From Hydrogenophaga sp. (GTDB lineage: Bacteria > Pseudomonadota > Gammaproteobacteria > Burkholderiales > Burkholderiaceae_C): a stretch of 6,867 bases of DNA. This document shows, one piece after another, positions 1-5,628 of this stretch (its first letter is position 1; the number at the start of each line of letters is the position of its first letter). The stretch spans positions 1 to 6,867 of the forward strand of contig JAGXRS010000365.1 of the NCBI GenBank assembly GCA_018335615.1, read 5' to 3'. Below the pieces are notes generated by a model, which was not told the origin of the DNA, made no database searches, and was given only the letters and a program-made list of their open reading frames with translations. The translations under genes were made by a program, and so were the position numbers.

Positions 1-1250
1 CCGCCGCCGCCGCGATGCTCGCCGGGCTGTCGATGGCCGGTGTGCCCCTGTCGTTCGGCTATGTCGTCAAGGATGTGATCACCGACGCCAAGACCGTCGG
101 CGATGTGCTGCAGTTCGCCAAAGCAGCCAACATCCTTTTCGGTGCGGTGGCGGTGGCCGTTGCTGCGGTGGCGGCGGTGCGCATTTTCTGGCGGCATCCC
201 GGCACCAACGTCACCCCGAAAGCACACGAAGGCGGCCTGACCCTGGTGGGGCCACCGCTGGTGCTGGCGAGCATCGGCGTCGTGCTGGGGCTGTTCCCAT
301 TCCTGGCCGACTGGCTGGTGGGTGCGGCCTCGCAGGCCATGTCGCCGCGCGCCGAAGCGGTGGCGGTGCATTTCGCGTTGGGCGTCGGTCCGGGCCTGTT
401 CTCGCTGCTGTTGACCCTGCTGGTGGGCGCTGCCGTGTTCTGGTACTGGGACCCGCTGCACCGCTCGTTCGACCGCCTGGCCAAGCGCACGGACGGCATC
501 AGCATGGTTGCCAACTATGAGCGTTTCATCCGGGGCATCCCGAAGCTGGCGGCGCTGTCGACCCGCACCCTGCAGCACGGCGACCTGCCTTCGTACAGTG
601 TGGTGATTCTGGCCTTCATCTCGGTGTTCATGGGCACCATCCTGGTGGCGGGCTGGGACCACTGGGTCTGGCCGCAGTGGATCGATCCCACCGCCGGCTT
701 CGTGGTTGCGTGTCTGCTCACCGCGGCCGGCAGCCTGCTGGCCGTCGGCCAGCGCGACCGCTTCGTGCTGCTGCTGGCGGCCGGTCTGGTCGGCTTTGGC
801 AGCGCGATTTTCTTCACCTACGTCGGTGCACCCGATGTGGCCTACACCCAGTTTGTGGTGGAGTCGGTGTTCGTGATCGTGGTGGCGTCGGTGCTGCTCA
901 AGCTCAAGCAGCGCGGCATGGGTCAGGGCCATGAAAAAGCGGTCACCGCGCGCTGGGCCTTGCCGGTGGCGGTGGCATTCGGCGGCGTGCTCACGCTCTG
1001 GATGCTGATCGGGGTCGGTGGCGTCTTCGATCCGGTGCTCAGCCAGTTCTTCGCCGAAAAGAGCGTGCCCGAGGCGCACGGACGCAACGTGGTCAACGTG
1101 ATCCTGGTCGACTTCCGGGCGCTCGACACGCTCGGCGAGATCACGGTGGTGATGCTGTCCTTCCTGGCCGCATTGCCGCTGCTGCAGGCCGTCAGAACTT
1201 ACATGCGCCGCCGAAAAGTCATTGTCGCAGGTACCGGGGAGCAGCCATGA
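1..1250 (+). CDS. mrpA: Mrp antiporter subunit A, C-terminal part (5' end outside window)
   Basis: Large NuoL-like subunit of the Mrp Na+(K+)/H+ antiporter, in the inner membrane; only the last ~415 codons are present. The frame is open from base 3 through the ATG at 15, so that ATG is internal. The entry sequence LAGLSMAGVP..FGYVVKD is the typical end of the NuoL-like core. Counting from that Met, hydrophobic helices lie at about 40-57, 75-105, 120-143, 195-215, 227-245 and 250-298. The DUF4040/MrpB-like domain is recognised by GAPDVAYTQFVVE (271-283). It is followed by NVILVDFRALDTLGEITV (361-378), the conserved C-terminal block of full-length MrpA. The gene is not fused to mrpB: its TGA overlaps the mrpB ATG in ATGA (1247-1250). 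The identification is secure from these motifs and from the six mrp genes downstream. The N-terminal proton-channel residues cannot be judged. Confidence 0.96.
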   Translation, partial: AAAAMLAGLSMAGVPLSFGYVVKDVITDAKTVGDVLQFAKAANILFGAVAVAVAAVAAVRIFWRHPGTNVTPKAHEGGLTLVGPPLVLASIGVVLGLFPFLADWLVGAASQAMSPRAEAVAVHFALGVGPGLFSLLLTLLVGAAVFWYWDPLHRSFDRLAKRTDGISMVANYERFIRGIPKLAALSTRTLQHGDLPSYSVVILAFISVFMGTILVAGWDHWVWPQWIDPTAGFVVACLLTAAGSLLAVGQRDRFVLLLAAGLVGFGSAIFFTYVGAPDVAYTQFVVESVFVIVVASVLLKLKQRGMGQGHEKAVTARWALPVAVAFGGVLTLWMLIGVGGVFDPVLSQFFAEKSVPEAHGRNVVNVILVDFRALDTLGEITVVMLSFLAALPLLQAVRTYMRRRKVIVAGTGEQP

Positions 1251-1711
1251 ACAAGCGGGTGGTCATTCTTGAGAGCATTTCCCACCCCCTGTACTGGGCC
1301 ATCCTGGCGGCGTCGGTCTGGGTCCTGCTCAGGGGCCACAACGAGCCCGGCGGCGGTTTCATCGGTGGTCTGGTGGCCGTCAGTGCTTCGGTGCTCTGGG
1401 CGGTGGCCTACAACAGTGACGCGGCTGCGCGGCGCCTGCCACTGGGTTCGCCGGTGCGGCTGGCCGCCTGGGGCGTGGGCATTGCCGCGATGTCGGGCGT
1501 GCCCGCTTTCTGGCTGGGCACGAGCTACCTCACCCATATCTGGGGTGCCATTCCACTGGGTTTCACCGAGGTGGCGGTGTCCACGGTGCTGGTGTTTGAC
1601 CTGGGGGTGTACCTAACGGTCTGGGGCGCATTGGCAGGCTATGCCCTGTCCTTGCTGTCGCTGGGCGAGTCTGTTGATGGTGGCGATGCCACCGAGCAAG
1701 GAAAAGCATGA
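1247..1711 (+). CDS. mrpB: Mrp antiporter subunit B
   Basis: Small membrane subunit (MnhB family, 154 aa, usual length about 140) of the Mrp cation/proton antiporter, required in studied systems for a functional complex. The family signature is HNEPGGGFIGGL (31-42), with a second conserved block STVLVFDLGVYLTVWG (112-127). Four hydrophobic segments are visible, at about 14-28, 36-55, 72-92 and 108-139. The start is set by the ATGA overlap with mrpA and by GGGGAG at 1236-1241, five bases before the ATG. The tail (140-154) is short, polar and acidic. The gene ends in an ATGA overlap with mrpC. A separate mrpB rather than an mrpA-mrpB fusion puts this operon in the seven-gene layout. Confidence 0.96.
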   Translation: MNKRVVILESISHPLYWAILAASVWVLLRGHNEPGGGFIGGLVAVSASVLWAVAYNSDAAARRLPLGSPVRLAAWGVGIAAMSGVPAFWLGTSYLTHIWGAIPLGFTEVAVSTVLVFDLGVYLTVWGALAGYALSLLSLGESVDGGDATEQGKA

Positions 1712-2145
1712 TCTGGTTGTTGGCCTTGACGGTCTGGATCGTGGTCACGTCGGCCGTGTATCTGTCGTTATCCAAAGATGTGTTTCGCTGTGTGCTGGGG
1801 CTGGGGCTGCTGGGCAGTGCGGCCAACCTGATTCTGTTCGTGTCAGGACGCATCAGCGTGATGGAGCCCGCCGTGGTGCCCCTGGGTGAGACGGTGTTGC
1901 AGAACGCCGCCAATCCACTGCCGCAGGCGCTGGTGCTCACCGCCATCGTGATTGGATTCGCGCTGGTCTGCTATTCGCTGGCGCTGGCGCTGCGTCTGAT
2001 TCAGAGCACCGGCACCGACGATGCCCATGCCTTGCGCATGGCAGAGCCTTTGCCGACCGATCCGGTCAAGCCGCCCTACAACGGTGCAGAGCACGAGCCA
2101 GCCTGGCCCGCCCGTTCCAACGCGTCCCGGCAGGAGGCCGCATGA
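1708..2145 (+). CDS. mrpC: Mrp antiporter subunit C (NuoK-like)
   Basis: NuoK-like (MnhC family) small membrane subunit that in known Mrp complexes bridges the larger antiporter-like subunits. Three hydrophobic helices are visible, at about 2-20, 27-47 and 72-97. The family hallmark NPLPQALVLTAIVIGFA is at 69-85, just as in MnhC and NuoK relatives. The core ends near residue 100. It is followed by a polar, Pro/Glu-rich tail of about 45 residues (roughly 101-145), which makes the protein longer (145 aa) than many MrpC proteins (about 112-125 aa). The start is fixed by the ATGA overlap with mrpB and by an AAGGAA-type ribosome site a few bases upstream. The stop overlaps the mrpD ATG in the same way, and the mrpD Shine-Dalgarno sequence lies within the last codons of this gene. 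Confidence 0.95.
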   Translation: MIWLLALTVWIVVTSAVYLSLSKDVFRCVLGLGLLGSAANLILFVSGRISVMEPAVVPLGETVLQNAANPLPQALVLTAIVIGFALVCYSLALALRLIQSTGTDDAHALRMAEPLPTDPVKPPYNGAEHEPAWPARSNASRQEAA

Positions 2146-3596
2146 GCGTGTTGGCCGTCAGTCCTGTACTGGTTCCCCTGGCCACCGTTGTGGCCACCAC
2201 CCTGGCGCAGAAGCACGCCCGGTTGCAGACGCTGCTGAGTTTCCTGGGCATTGCCGTGTTCTTTGCCTGTGCGGTGGCGTTGGTCGCCAGCGCCCATGGC
2301 GATGCACCCGCGCAAGCGGTGTTTGGTGGCTGGGGCGCGCCTTTCGGCATCGAGTTTTTCATCGACCGCACCAGTGCCGCGATGATCCTGATCACCGCCA
2401 CCATGGGCTTGGCGTCTCTGGTGTTCATGGGCAGCGATGCCGATACCGAACCCAAGCACCCCCTGATGCTGCCGCTGCTGCACGGTGTGCTGGTGGGGGT
2501 GGGCGGATCGTTCGCGACCGCCGACCTGTTCAACCTCTACGTCTGGTTCGAGGTCATGCTGATCTGTGCGGTCGGCCTGTTCTCGATGGGCGGCCGGGTT
2601 GATCAGCTCGACAGCGCGTTCAAGTATTTCGTGCTCAACATCTACGGTACGTTGCTGCTGCTGATCGCGGTGGGCATGGTGTATGCGGCCACCGGCCATC
2701 TGAATTTCACCGGACTGTCCCAGGCCGCCACGCAGCTCTCGCCCTGGGTCAGCACCTTGCTGGTCGGTGGCCTGATGCTGGCGTTCCTCGTCAAGGCGGG
2801 CGCATTTCCGCTGTTTGCCTGGTTGCCGGCGTCGTACCACACGCTGCCTGCGCCGGTGCTGGCGCTGTTTGCCGGCTTGCTGACCAAGGTCGGTGTGTAT
2901 GCGGTGCTGCGCTCGATGGGCGACATTTTTGCGCCGGCCCCGGCCATGCTGTACGAAGCCCTGGGCTGGATCGCGGTGGGCACCATGCTGTTCGGTGTGC
3001 TCGGTGCGGCCTACCACTGGGACATGCGGCGCATTCTGGCGTTCCACATCGTCAGCCAGATCGGCTACATCCTGCTCGGTGTGGCGCTGGCCTCCGAGGC
3101 TGGCAACGCCGCGACGCTGTTCTACACCCTGCACCACATCGTGGTGAAGGCCAACCTGTTCCTGATTGCGGCCATGATCTGGCGCTACACCGGCGATTAC
3201 GACCTGCGCAGAATAGGCGGGCTCTACAAGCTCAAGCCGGTGTTGGGTATTCTGTTCCTGATTCCTGCGCTGTCGCTGGTGGGCATTCCGCCGCTCTCGG
3301 GCTTCTGGTCCAAGCTGCTGGTGCTGCAGGAGGCGATTGCCCAGGGCCGCGTGGCCTGGACCGTGATCGCCTTGCTGGTGAGCGTGCTCACGCTCTACTC
3401 GATGGTCAAGATCTGGATGGAGGCCTTCTGGAAGTCGCATCCCGATGCTTCCTGGACCCTGCCCGCGACCACCCGCTTGTGGCCGGCCTGGCTGGCCACC
3501 GTGTTCCTGGCCCTGATCACCCTGAGCATCTCGCTCAACCCGCAAATGCTTGTCGAATATGCACAGGCAGCGGCCCACACCCTGGGAGGCCGCTGA
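2142..3596 (+). CDS. mrpD: Mrp antiporter subunit D (NuoL/M/N-like)
   Basis: Second large antiporter-like subunit (484 aa; family about 490-500), a polytopic inner-membrane protein of about 14 helices homologous to complex I NuoL/M/N. Key charged residues of the family are in place. Glu137 sits in LYVWFEVML (helix 5 glutamate), Lys218 in LAFLVKAGAFPLF, and Lys249 in LLTKVGVYA. The YTLHHIVVKANLF block (328-340) carries His331, His332 and Lys336. Glu137 has the same number as the essential glutamate reported for Bacillus MrpD, and Lys218 is one off the reported Lys219; this is recalled, not aligned here. AGGAGG at 2132-2137 precedes the ATG by four bases, and the start overlaps the mrpC stop (ATGA). 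Nothing is missing or frameshifted, so the subunit looks catalytically competent. Confidence 0.97.
   Translation: MSVLAVSPVLVPLATVVATTLAQKHARLQTLLSFLGIAVFFACAVALVASAHGDAPAQAVFGGWGAPFGIEFFIDRTSAAMILITATMGLASLVFMGSDADTEPKHPLMLPLLHGVLVGVGGSFATADLFNLYVWFEVMLICAVGLFSMGGRVDQLDSAFKYFVLNIYGTLLLLIAVGMVYAATGHLNFTGLSQAATQLSPWVSTLLVGGLMLAFLVKAGAFPLFAWLPASYHTLPAPVLALFAGLLTKVGVYAVLRSMGDIFAPAPAMLYEALGWIAVGTMLFGVLGAAYHWDMRRILAFHIVSQIGYILLGVALASEAGNAATLFYTLHHIVVKANLFLIAAMIWRYTGDYDLRRIGGLYKLKPVLGILFLIPALSLVGIPPLSGFWSKLLVLQEAIAQGRVAWTVIALLVSVLTLYSMVKIWMEAFWKSHPDASWTLPATTRLWPAWLATVFLALITLSISLNPQMLVEYAQAAAHTLGGR
3584..3589 (+). promoter_or_regulatory. Ribosome binding site of mrpE (decides its start)
   Basis: GGGAGG lies eight bases before the ATG at 3598 and within the last codons of mrpD. 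It favours 3598 as the mrpE start over the in-frame upstream ATG at 3550, which would overlap mrpD by 47 bases and add only polar residues (SNMHRQRPTPWEAAD) without a membrane helix. Confidence 0.75.
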
Positions 3597-3597
3597 C

Positions 3598-3945
3598 ATG
3601 ACCAAAGTGATTGCAGCATTGGTGCTGTTGCTGCGCTTTTTCAAGGCGGTGATGGTCTCTGGCGTGCAGACCCTGCAGGTGATCGTGCGCGCCAGTGTGG
3701 GTGCCAGAACGCCGCCGCCCGCCGCCTTTCTGCGGGTGAAGTTTGCCCCGATGAGCGCTCACGGTGCGTCGCTGCTGGGCTGCATGATCACCCTCACGCC
3801 CGGCACCACCACGCTCGACATCGACATGGACAAGCGCGAGATCCTGATGCATGTGCTCGATGCCTCCGACACGAATGCGGTGGTGCAGGGCATCCGCAAC
3901 GATTTCGAGCCCGGCCTGGTGGCCTTGTTTGGAGAGCGCACATGA
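3598..3945 (+). CDS. mrpE: Mrp antiporter subunit E, N-terminally short form
   Basis: MnhE-family subunit of the Mrp antiporter, 115 aa from the ATG at 3598. The family signature ITLTPGTTTLDID (64-76) is followed by the conserved LMHVLD (83-88) and a C-terminal soluble alpha/beta part. One hydrophobic helix is present (about 4-30, LLLRFFKAVMVSGVQ). That corresponds to the segment normally preceded by about 45 residues holding two further helices, since typical MrpE is about 158 aa. The missing part is not upstream in any frame, because mrpD has an intact, normal C-terminus ending one base before the gap. The gene is otherwise in register, with an ATGA overlap into mrpF, so it reads as a genuine short variant rather than a broken gene. 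Only the first helices are in doubt; the family call is firm. Confidence 0.9.
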   Translation: MTKVIAALVLLLRFFKAVMVSGVQTLQVIVRASVGARTPPPAAFLRVKFAPMSAHGASLLGCMITLTPGTTTLDIDMDKREILMHVLDASDTNAVVQGIRNDFEPGLVALFGERT

Positions 3946-4208
3946 TCGAACTGTCTGTATGGGTGCTGGTGCTGGGCGCGCTGGCCTCGGTGGCGCTGGC
4001 CACCTACCGGATCGTCCGCGGGCCAACGGACGCCGACCGGATCGTGGCGCTGGATATTCTCATGGCGTCGGCCATCGCACTGTGCATAGCAGCGTCGCTC
4101 CACACCGGCCGCACCGTGTTTCTCGATGTGGCGATCGGCCTGGCGCTGGTGGGTTTTGTGGCCACCATCGGTTGGGCACGTCTGGTTGAAAAGGGTTCAG
4201 AGCCATGA
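3942..4208 (+). CDS. mrpF: Mrp antiporter subunit F
   Basis: Small three-helix membrane subunit (MnhF family, 88 aa, normal length). Helices lie at about 4-22, 35-53 and 59-80. The hallmark GPTDADRIVALD (27-38) sits between helices 1 and 2, and the C-terminal helix carries FLDVAIGLALVGFVATIGWAR (60-80), matching the family pattern. MrpF has been implicated in cholate/Na+ efflux in Bacillus and in complex assembly; which applies here is not shown by the sequence. The start is set by the ATGA overlap with mrpE and a GGAGAG ribosome site (3931-3936). The stop overlaps the mrpG start (ATGA at 4205-4208). Confidence 0.95.
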   Translation: MIELSVWVLVLGALASVALATYRIVRGPTDADRIVALDILMASAIALCIAASLHTGRTVFLDVAIGLALVGFVATIGWARLVEKGSEP

Positions 4209-4564
4209 CGGTACTTGCTTCCATTCTGCTCATTGCAGGCGGCCTGCTGCTGACGTTGGCGGCCTGGGGTGTGATCGCTTTGCCTGACGCGCTGGCACGT
4301 CAGCATTCGGCGACCAAGGCCGGCACTTTCGCCCTGGCCATGGTGTGCATCGGCGCGATGATCTTCGGTCAGTCGATCGAATGGACCTGGCGTCTGCTGC
4401 TGATCGTCGGCTTTTTGATGGCCACCTTGCCGGTGGCCTCGCATGTGCTGGCCCGAGCGGCGGTGCGCGAAGGCCGCATGCTCGGCGCGGTCAGCCAGGC
4501 ACCGCTGATCGGCGGCGATCCCGCCGCCCATCAGGCCTCTCAGTCCAGACCGTTAAGCCGCTGA
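4205..4564 (+). CDS. mrpG: Mrp antiporter subunit G
   Basis: Last gene of the operon, a MnhG/PhaG-family three-helix subunit (119 aa, normal length). Helices lie at about 3-25, 40-56 and 61-84. Family motifs are LPDALARQHSATKAGT (26-41), where the usual form is PD..RxHAxTK, and TLPVASHVLARAA (74-86). The last about 30 residues (90-119) are polar and poorly conserved. Translation is probably coupled to mrpF through the ATGA overlap, with a weak AAGGG-type ribosome site upstream. It runs convergently towards the TetR-family gene, with 176 bases between the stop codons and no clear intrinsic terminator. Confidence 0.94.
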   Translation: MTVLASILLIAGGLLLTLAAWGVIALPDALARQHSATKAGTFALAMVCIGAMIFGQSIEWTWRLLLIVGFLMATLPVASHVLARAAVREGRMLGAVSQAPLIGGDPAAHQASQSRPLSR

Positions 4565-4740
4565 TCTGGTCCCAGCGCTCTGCGGGTCGGGCCGCTGGAC
4601 GGGGAGCAGCAACGCATCGCCTCGATGCTGGTCGGCGGCGGGTCAGCGTTGGCCGTGCATGAGCGAGCAGCTGATCACACGCTTCGTGTTCGACATGGCA
4701 CCGGCGTGGGCGACCCGGATGGCCCAGGCAGCTCTGCACC
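4565..4740. other. Intergenic gap between convergent mrpG and tetR-type gene
   Basis: No supported gene. A 6-bp inverted repeat, CCAGCG (4572-4577) and CGCTGG (4593-4598), with a 15-base loop follows mrpG. A 5-bp one, ACACG (4677-4681) and CGTGT (4685-4689), follows later. Neither is followed by a T-run, so neither is a convincing Rho-independent terminator. Confidence 0.6.
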
Positions 4741-5418
4741 TCAGGGGGGCGTCGAAGGCGCAGCCGCTGCGCGACGCGGTGCCGGAGCGCCGGGCCAGGT
4801 GAAGCCCAGCCCCGCCAAGTAGGTGTCCACCGCCTGGCGTCCGACGGTCTCCAAGTCGAAAGCCGTCGGGTCCAGCAGCCAGTTCTGGATCAGCCCGTCG
4901 AGCATCACATGCAGGCCCATCGCGGCGTGTGCCACGGGCACAGCCAGCGTCAGCGCCTGCCGGGTGGCCGCTTCCTGTAGCACCTGCGCGGCGAACGCCA
5001 TGTGCTCGTTGCGCACGCGCAGGTGGCGGTCGCGCACCGCCCGCATTTCCTCCACGTATTCCACTTTGTGCGTGGCCACTTCAAACACGCGGCGGGTCTG
5101 CTCGTCGTGGGCGGTTTTCTGCATGGCGTCGGCCACCGAGGCGCGCAGCGAGGCCAGCGGGTCGTCGTGCCGGCGGGCCTGGCAGGCCGCACTGGCCATG
5201 GACTCTTCCAGCGGCAGCGTCACCCGCTCCATCATGGCGTTGAACAGGTCCGCTTTGTCCTGGAAGTGCCAGTAGATGGCGCCGCGCGTGGTGCCGGCCG
5301 CGGTGGCGATGTCGTTGAGCGAGGTGCGCGAAACGCCGTGGGCCTGGAACAGTTGTTCCGCGGCGTCCAGCAGCGCGTGGCGGGTCACCTGGGCGTCGGC
5401 TTTGGTTCGGCGGGGCAT
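4741..5418 (-). CDS. acrR: AcrR/TtgR-type TetR-family repressor of the RND efflux operon
   Basis: DNA-binding repressor of 225 aa. The N-terminal part closely follows E. coli AcrR: MPRRTKADAQVTRHALLDAA, then a helix-turn-helix at about 33-52 (SLNDIATAAGTTRGAIYWHF), then QDKADLF. The all-alpha ligand-binding half has the AcrR-subfamily blocks EVATHKVEYVEEM (113-125) and DGLIQNWLLDPTAFDLE (174-190). Known AcrR/TtgR proteins release DNA when hydrophobic drugs bind this half; that is inference here. The last about 20 residues are Pro/Ala-rich and probably disordered. I chose the ATG at 5418 because GGGAGG lies upstream and homology begins there. An in-frame ATG at 5475 would sit almost on the predicted transcription start. 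The gene is divergent from the adaptor gene and shares the operator palindrome, so it probably represses both. The symbol is by similarity; ttgR or another local name could apply. Confidence 0.93.
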   Translation of the reverse strand: MPRRTKADAQVTRHALLDAAEQLFQAHGVSRTSLNDIATAAGTTRGAIYWHFQDKADLFNAMMERVTLPLEESMASAACQARRHDDPLASLRASVADAMQKTAHDEQTRRVFEVATHKVEYVEEMRAVRDRHLRVRNEHMAFAAQVLQEAATRQALTLAVPVAHAAMGLHVMLDGLIQNWLLDPTAFDLETVGRQAVDTYLAGLGFTWPGAPAPRRAAAAPSTPP

Positions 5419-5427
5419 GGTCGGGAT

Positions 5428-5433
5428 CCTCCC
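5428..5433 (-). promoter_or_regulatory. Ribosome binding site of the TetR-family gene (decides its start)
   Basis: Read on the - strand this is GGGAGG followed by AT, with nine bases between the motif and the ATG at 5418. It supports the 225-aa start over the 244-aa in-frame alternative at 5475, whose extra residues are Pro/Gly-rich and unlike AcrR. Confidence 0.7.
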
Positions 5434-5483
5434 GGGCGGGTGTGGGGCGGCAGGGCCTGGCAGGGCAGGAGACAATGCGCCTG

Positions 5484-5513
5484 ACTATACATACATTCAA
5501 GCATGTATGTATA
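5484..5513 (-). promoter_or_regulatory. Predicted promoter of the TetR-family gene
   Basis: On the - strand, a -35-like TATACA (5508-5513) and a -10-like TATAGT (5484-5489) are separated by 18 bases. Transcription would start near 5477, giving a leader of about 60 bases before the ATG at 5418. Both elements overlap the operator palindrome, which implies autoregulation. The -35 is weak (4 of 6 consensus bases); the -10 is good (5 of 6). Confidence 0.5.
5486..5513. promoter_or_regulatory. AcrR-type operator palindrome
   Basis: A perfect inverted repeat: TATACATACAT (5486-5496), a six-base spacer TCAAGC, and ATGTATGTATA (5503-5513). The 24-base core (5488-5511) matches the E. coli AcrR box, as I recall it, at 20 of 24 positions, with all differences in the centre. 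It is strikingly AT-rich against GC-rich surroundings. It lies between a divergent AcrR-type repressor gene and an AcrA-type adaptor gene, exactly where this family places its operator. Confidence 0.88.
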
Positions 5514-5515
5514 CT
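5486..5515 (+). promoter_or_regulatory. Predicted promoter of the RND adaptor/pump operon
   Basis: A -35-like TATACA (5486-5491) and a -10-like TATACT (5510-5515) are 18 bases apart. The -10 matches five of six consensus bases. Transcription would start near 5522, leaving a leader of about 107 bases. The elements overlap the operator almost completely, so a bound repressor would exclude RNA polymerase. Confidence 0.5.
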
Positions 5516-5568
5516 TCGATGCTCATCCGTGCCGCTCGCGGCTGCCCGCGTGCGGTGCCCAGGGGACT

Positions 5569-5599
5569 GGCGCGCACCTTGCGTGTACCTATGCGCGCC
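5569..5599 (+). repeat. GC-rich inverted repeat in the adaptor leader
   Basis: A perfect 8-bp stem, GGCGCGCA (5569-5576) and TGCGCGCC (5592-5599), with a 15-base loop, lies 29 bases before the adaptor start codon. It would form a stable hairpin in the mRNA leader. There is no T-run after it, so it is not a standard terminator. A smaller GCCG/CGGC stem lies upstream (5531-5542). Function unknown; in GC-rich DNA it could be chance. Confidence 0.45.
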
Positions 5600-5618
5600 C
5601 CTGTTTCATCGCCTTCTC

Positions 5619-5622
5619 AGGA
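5619..5622 (+). promoter_or_regulatory. Ribosome binding site of the adaptor gene
   Basis: AGGA lies six bases before the ATG at 5629. It supports that start over an in-frame ATG at 5503, which lies inside the operator and upstream of the predicted transcription start. Confidence 0.65.
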
Positions 5623-5628
5623 AACAAC

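Noticed and set aside
1..14. Run of CCG/GCC triplets at the left edge
   Set aside because: It is in frame with mrpA and encodes alanines. It is too short and too close to the edge to call a repeat.
2076..3644. Long open frame on the - strand (522 codons) opposite mrpD
   Set aside because: Its product is low-complexity Gln/His/Arg/Gly-rich with no domain, and it mirrors a clear, motif-complete mrpD. It is a by-product of GC-rich codon use.
4572..4598. CCAGCG/CGCTGG stem after mrpG as a terminator
   Set aside because: The stem is short, the loop is 15 bases, and there is no T-run downstream.
4659..4802. Possible 47-aa protein starting MSEQLITRFVFDMAPAWATR, overlapping the 3' end of the repressor gene
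   Set aside because: No ribosome binding site, no recognised family, and it overlaps an established gene on the other strand. The plausible composition may be chance. Conservation in relatives would be needed to revive it.
5419..5475. Longer repressor start at 5475 (244 aa)
   Set aside because: The extra 19 residues are Pro/Gly-rich and unlike AcrR. The codon would sit almost at the predicted transcription start, while the ATG at 5418 has a good ribosome site.
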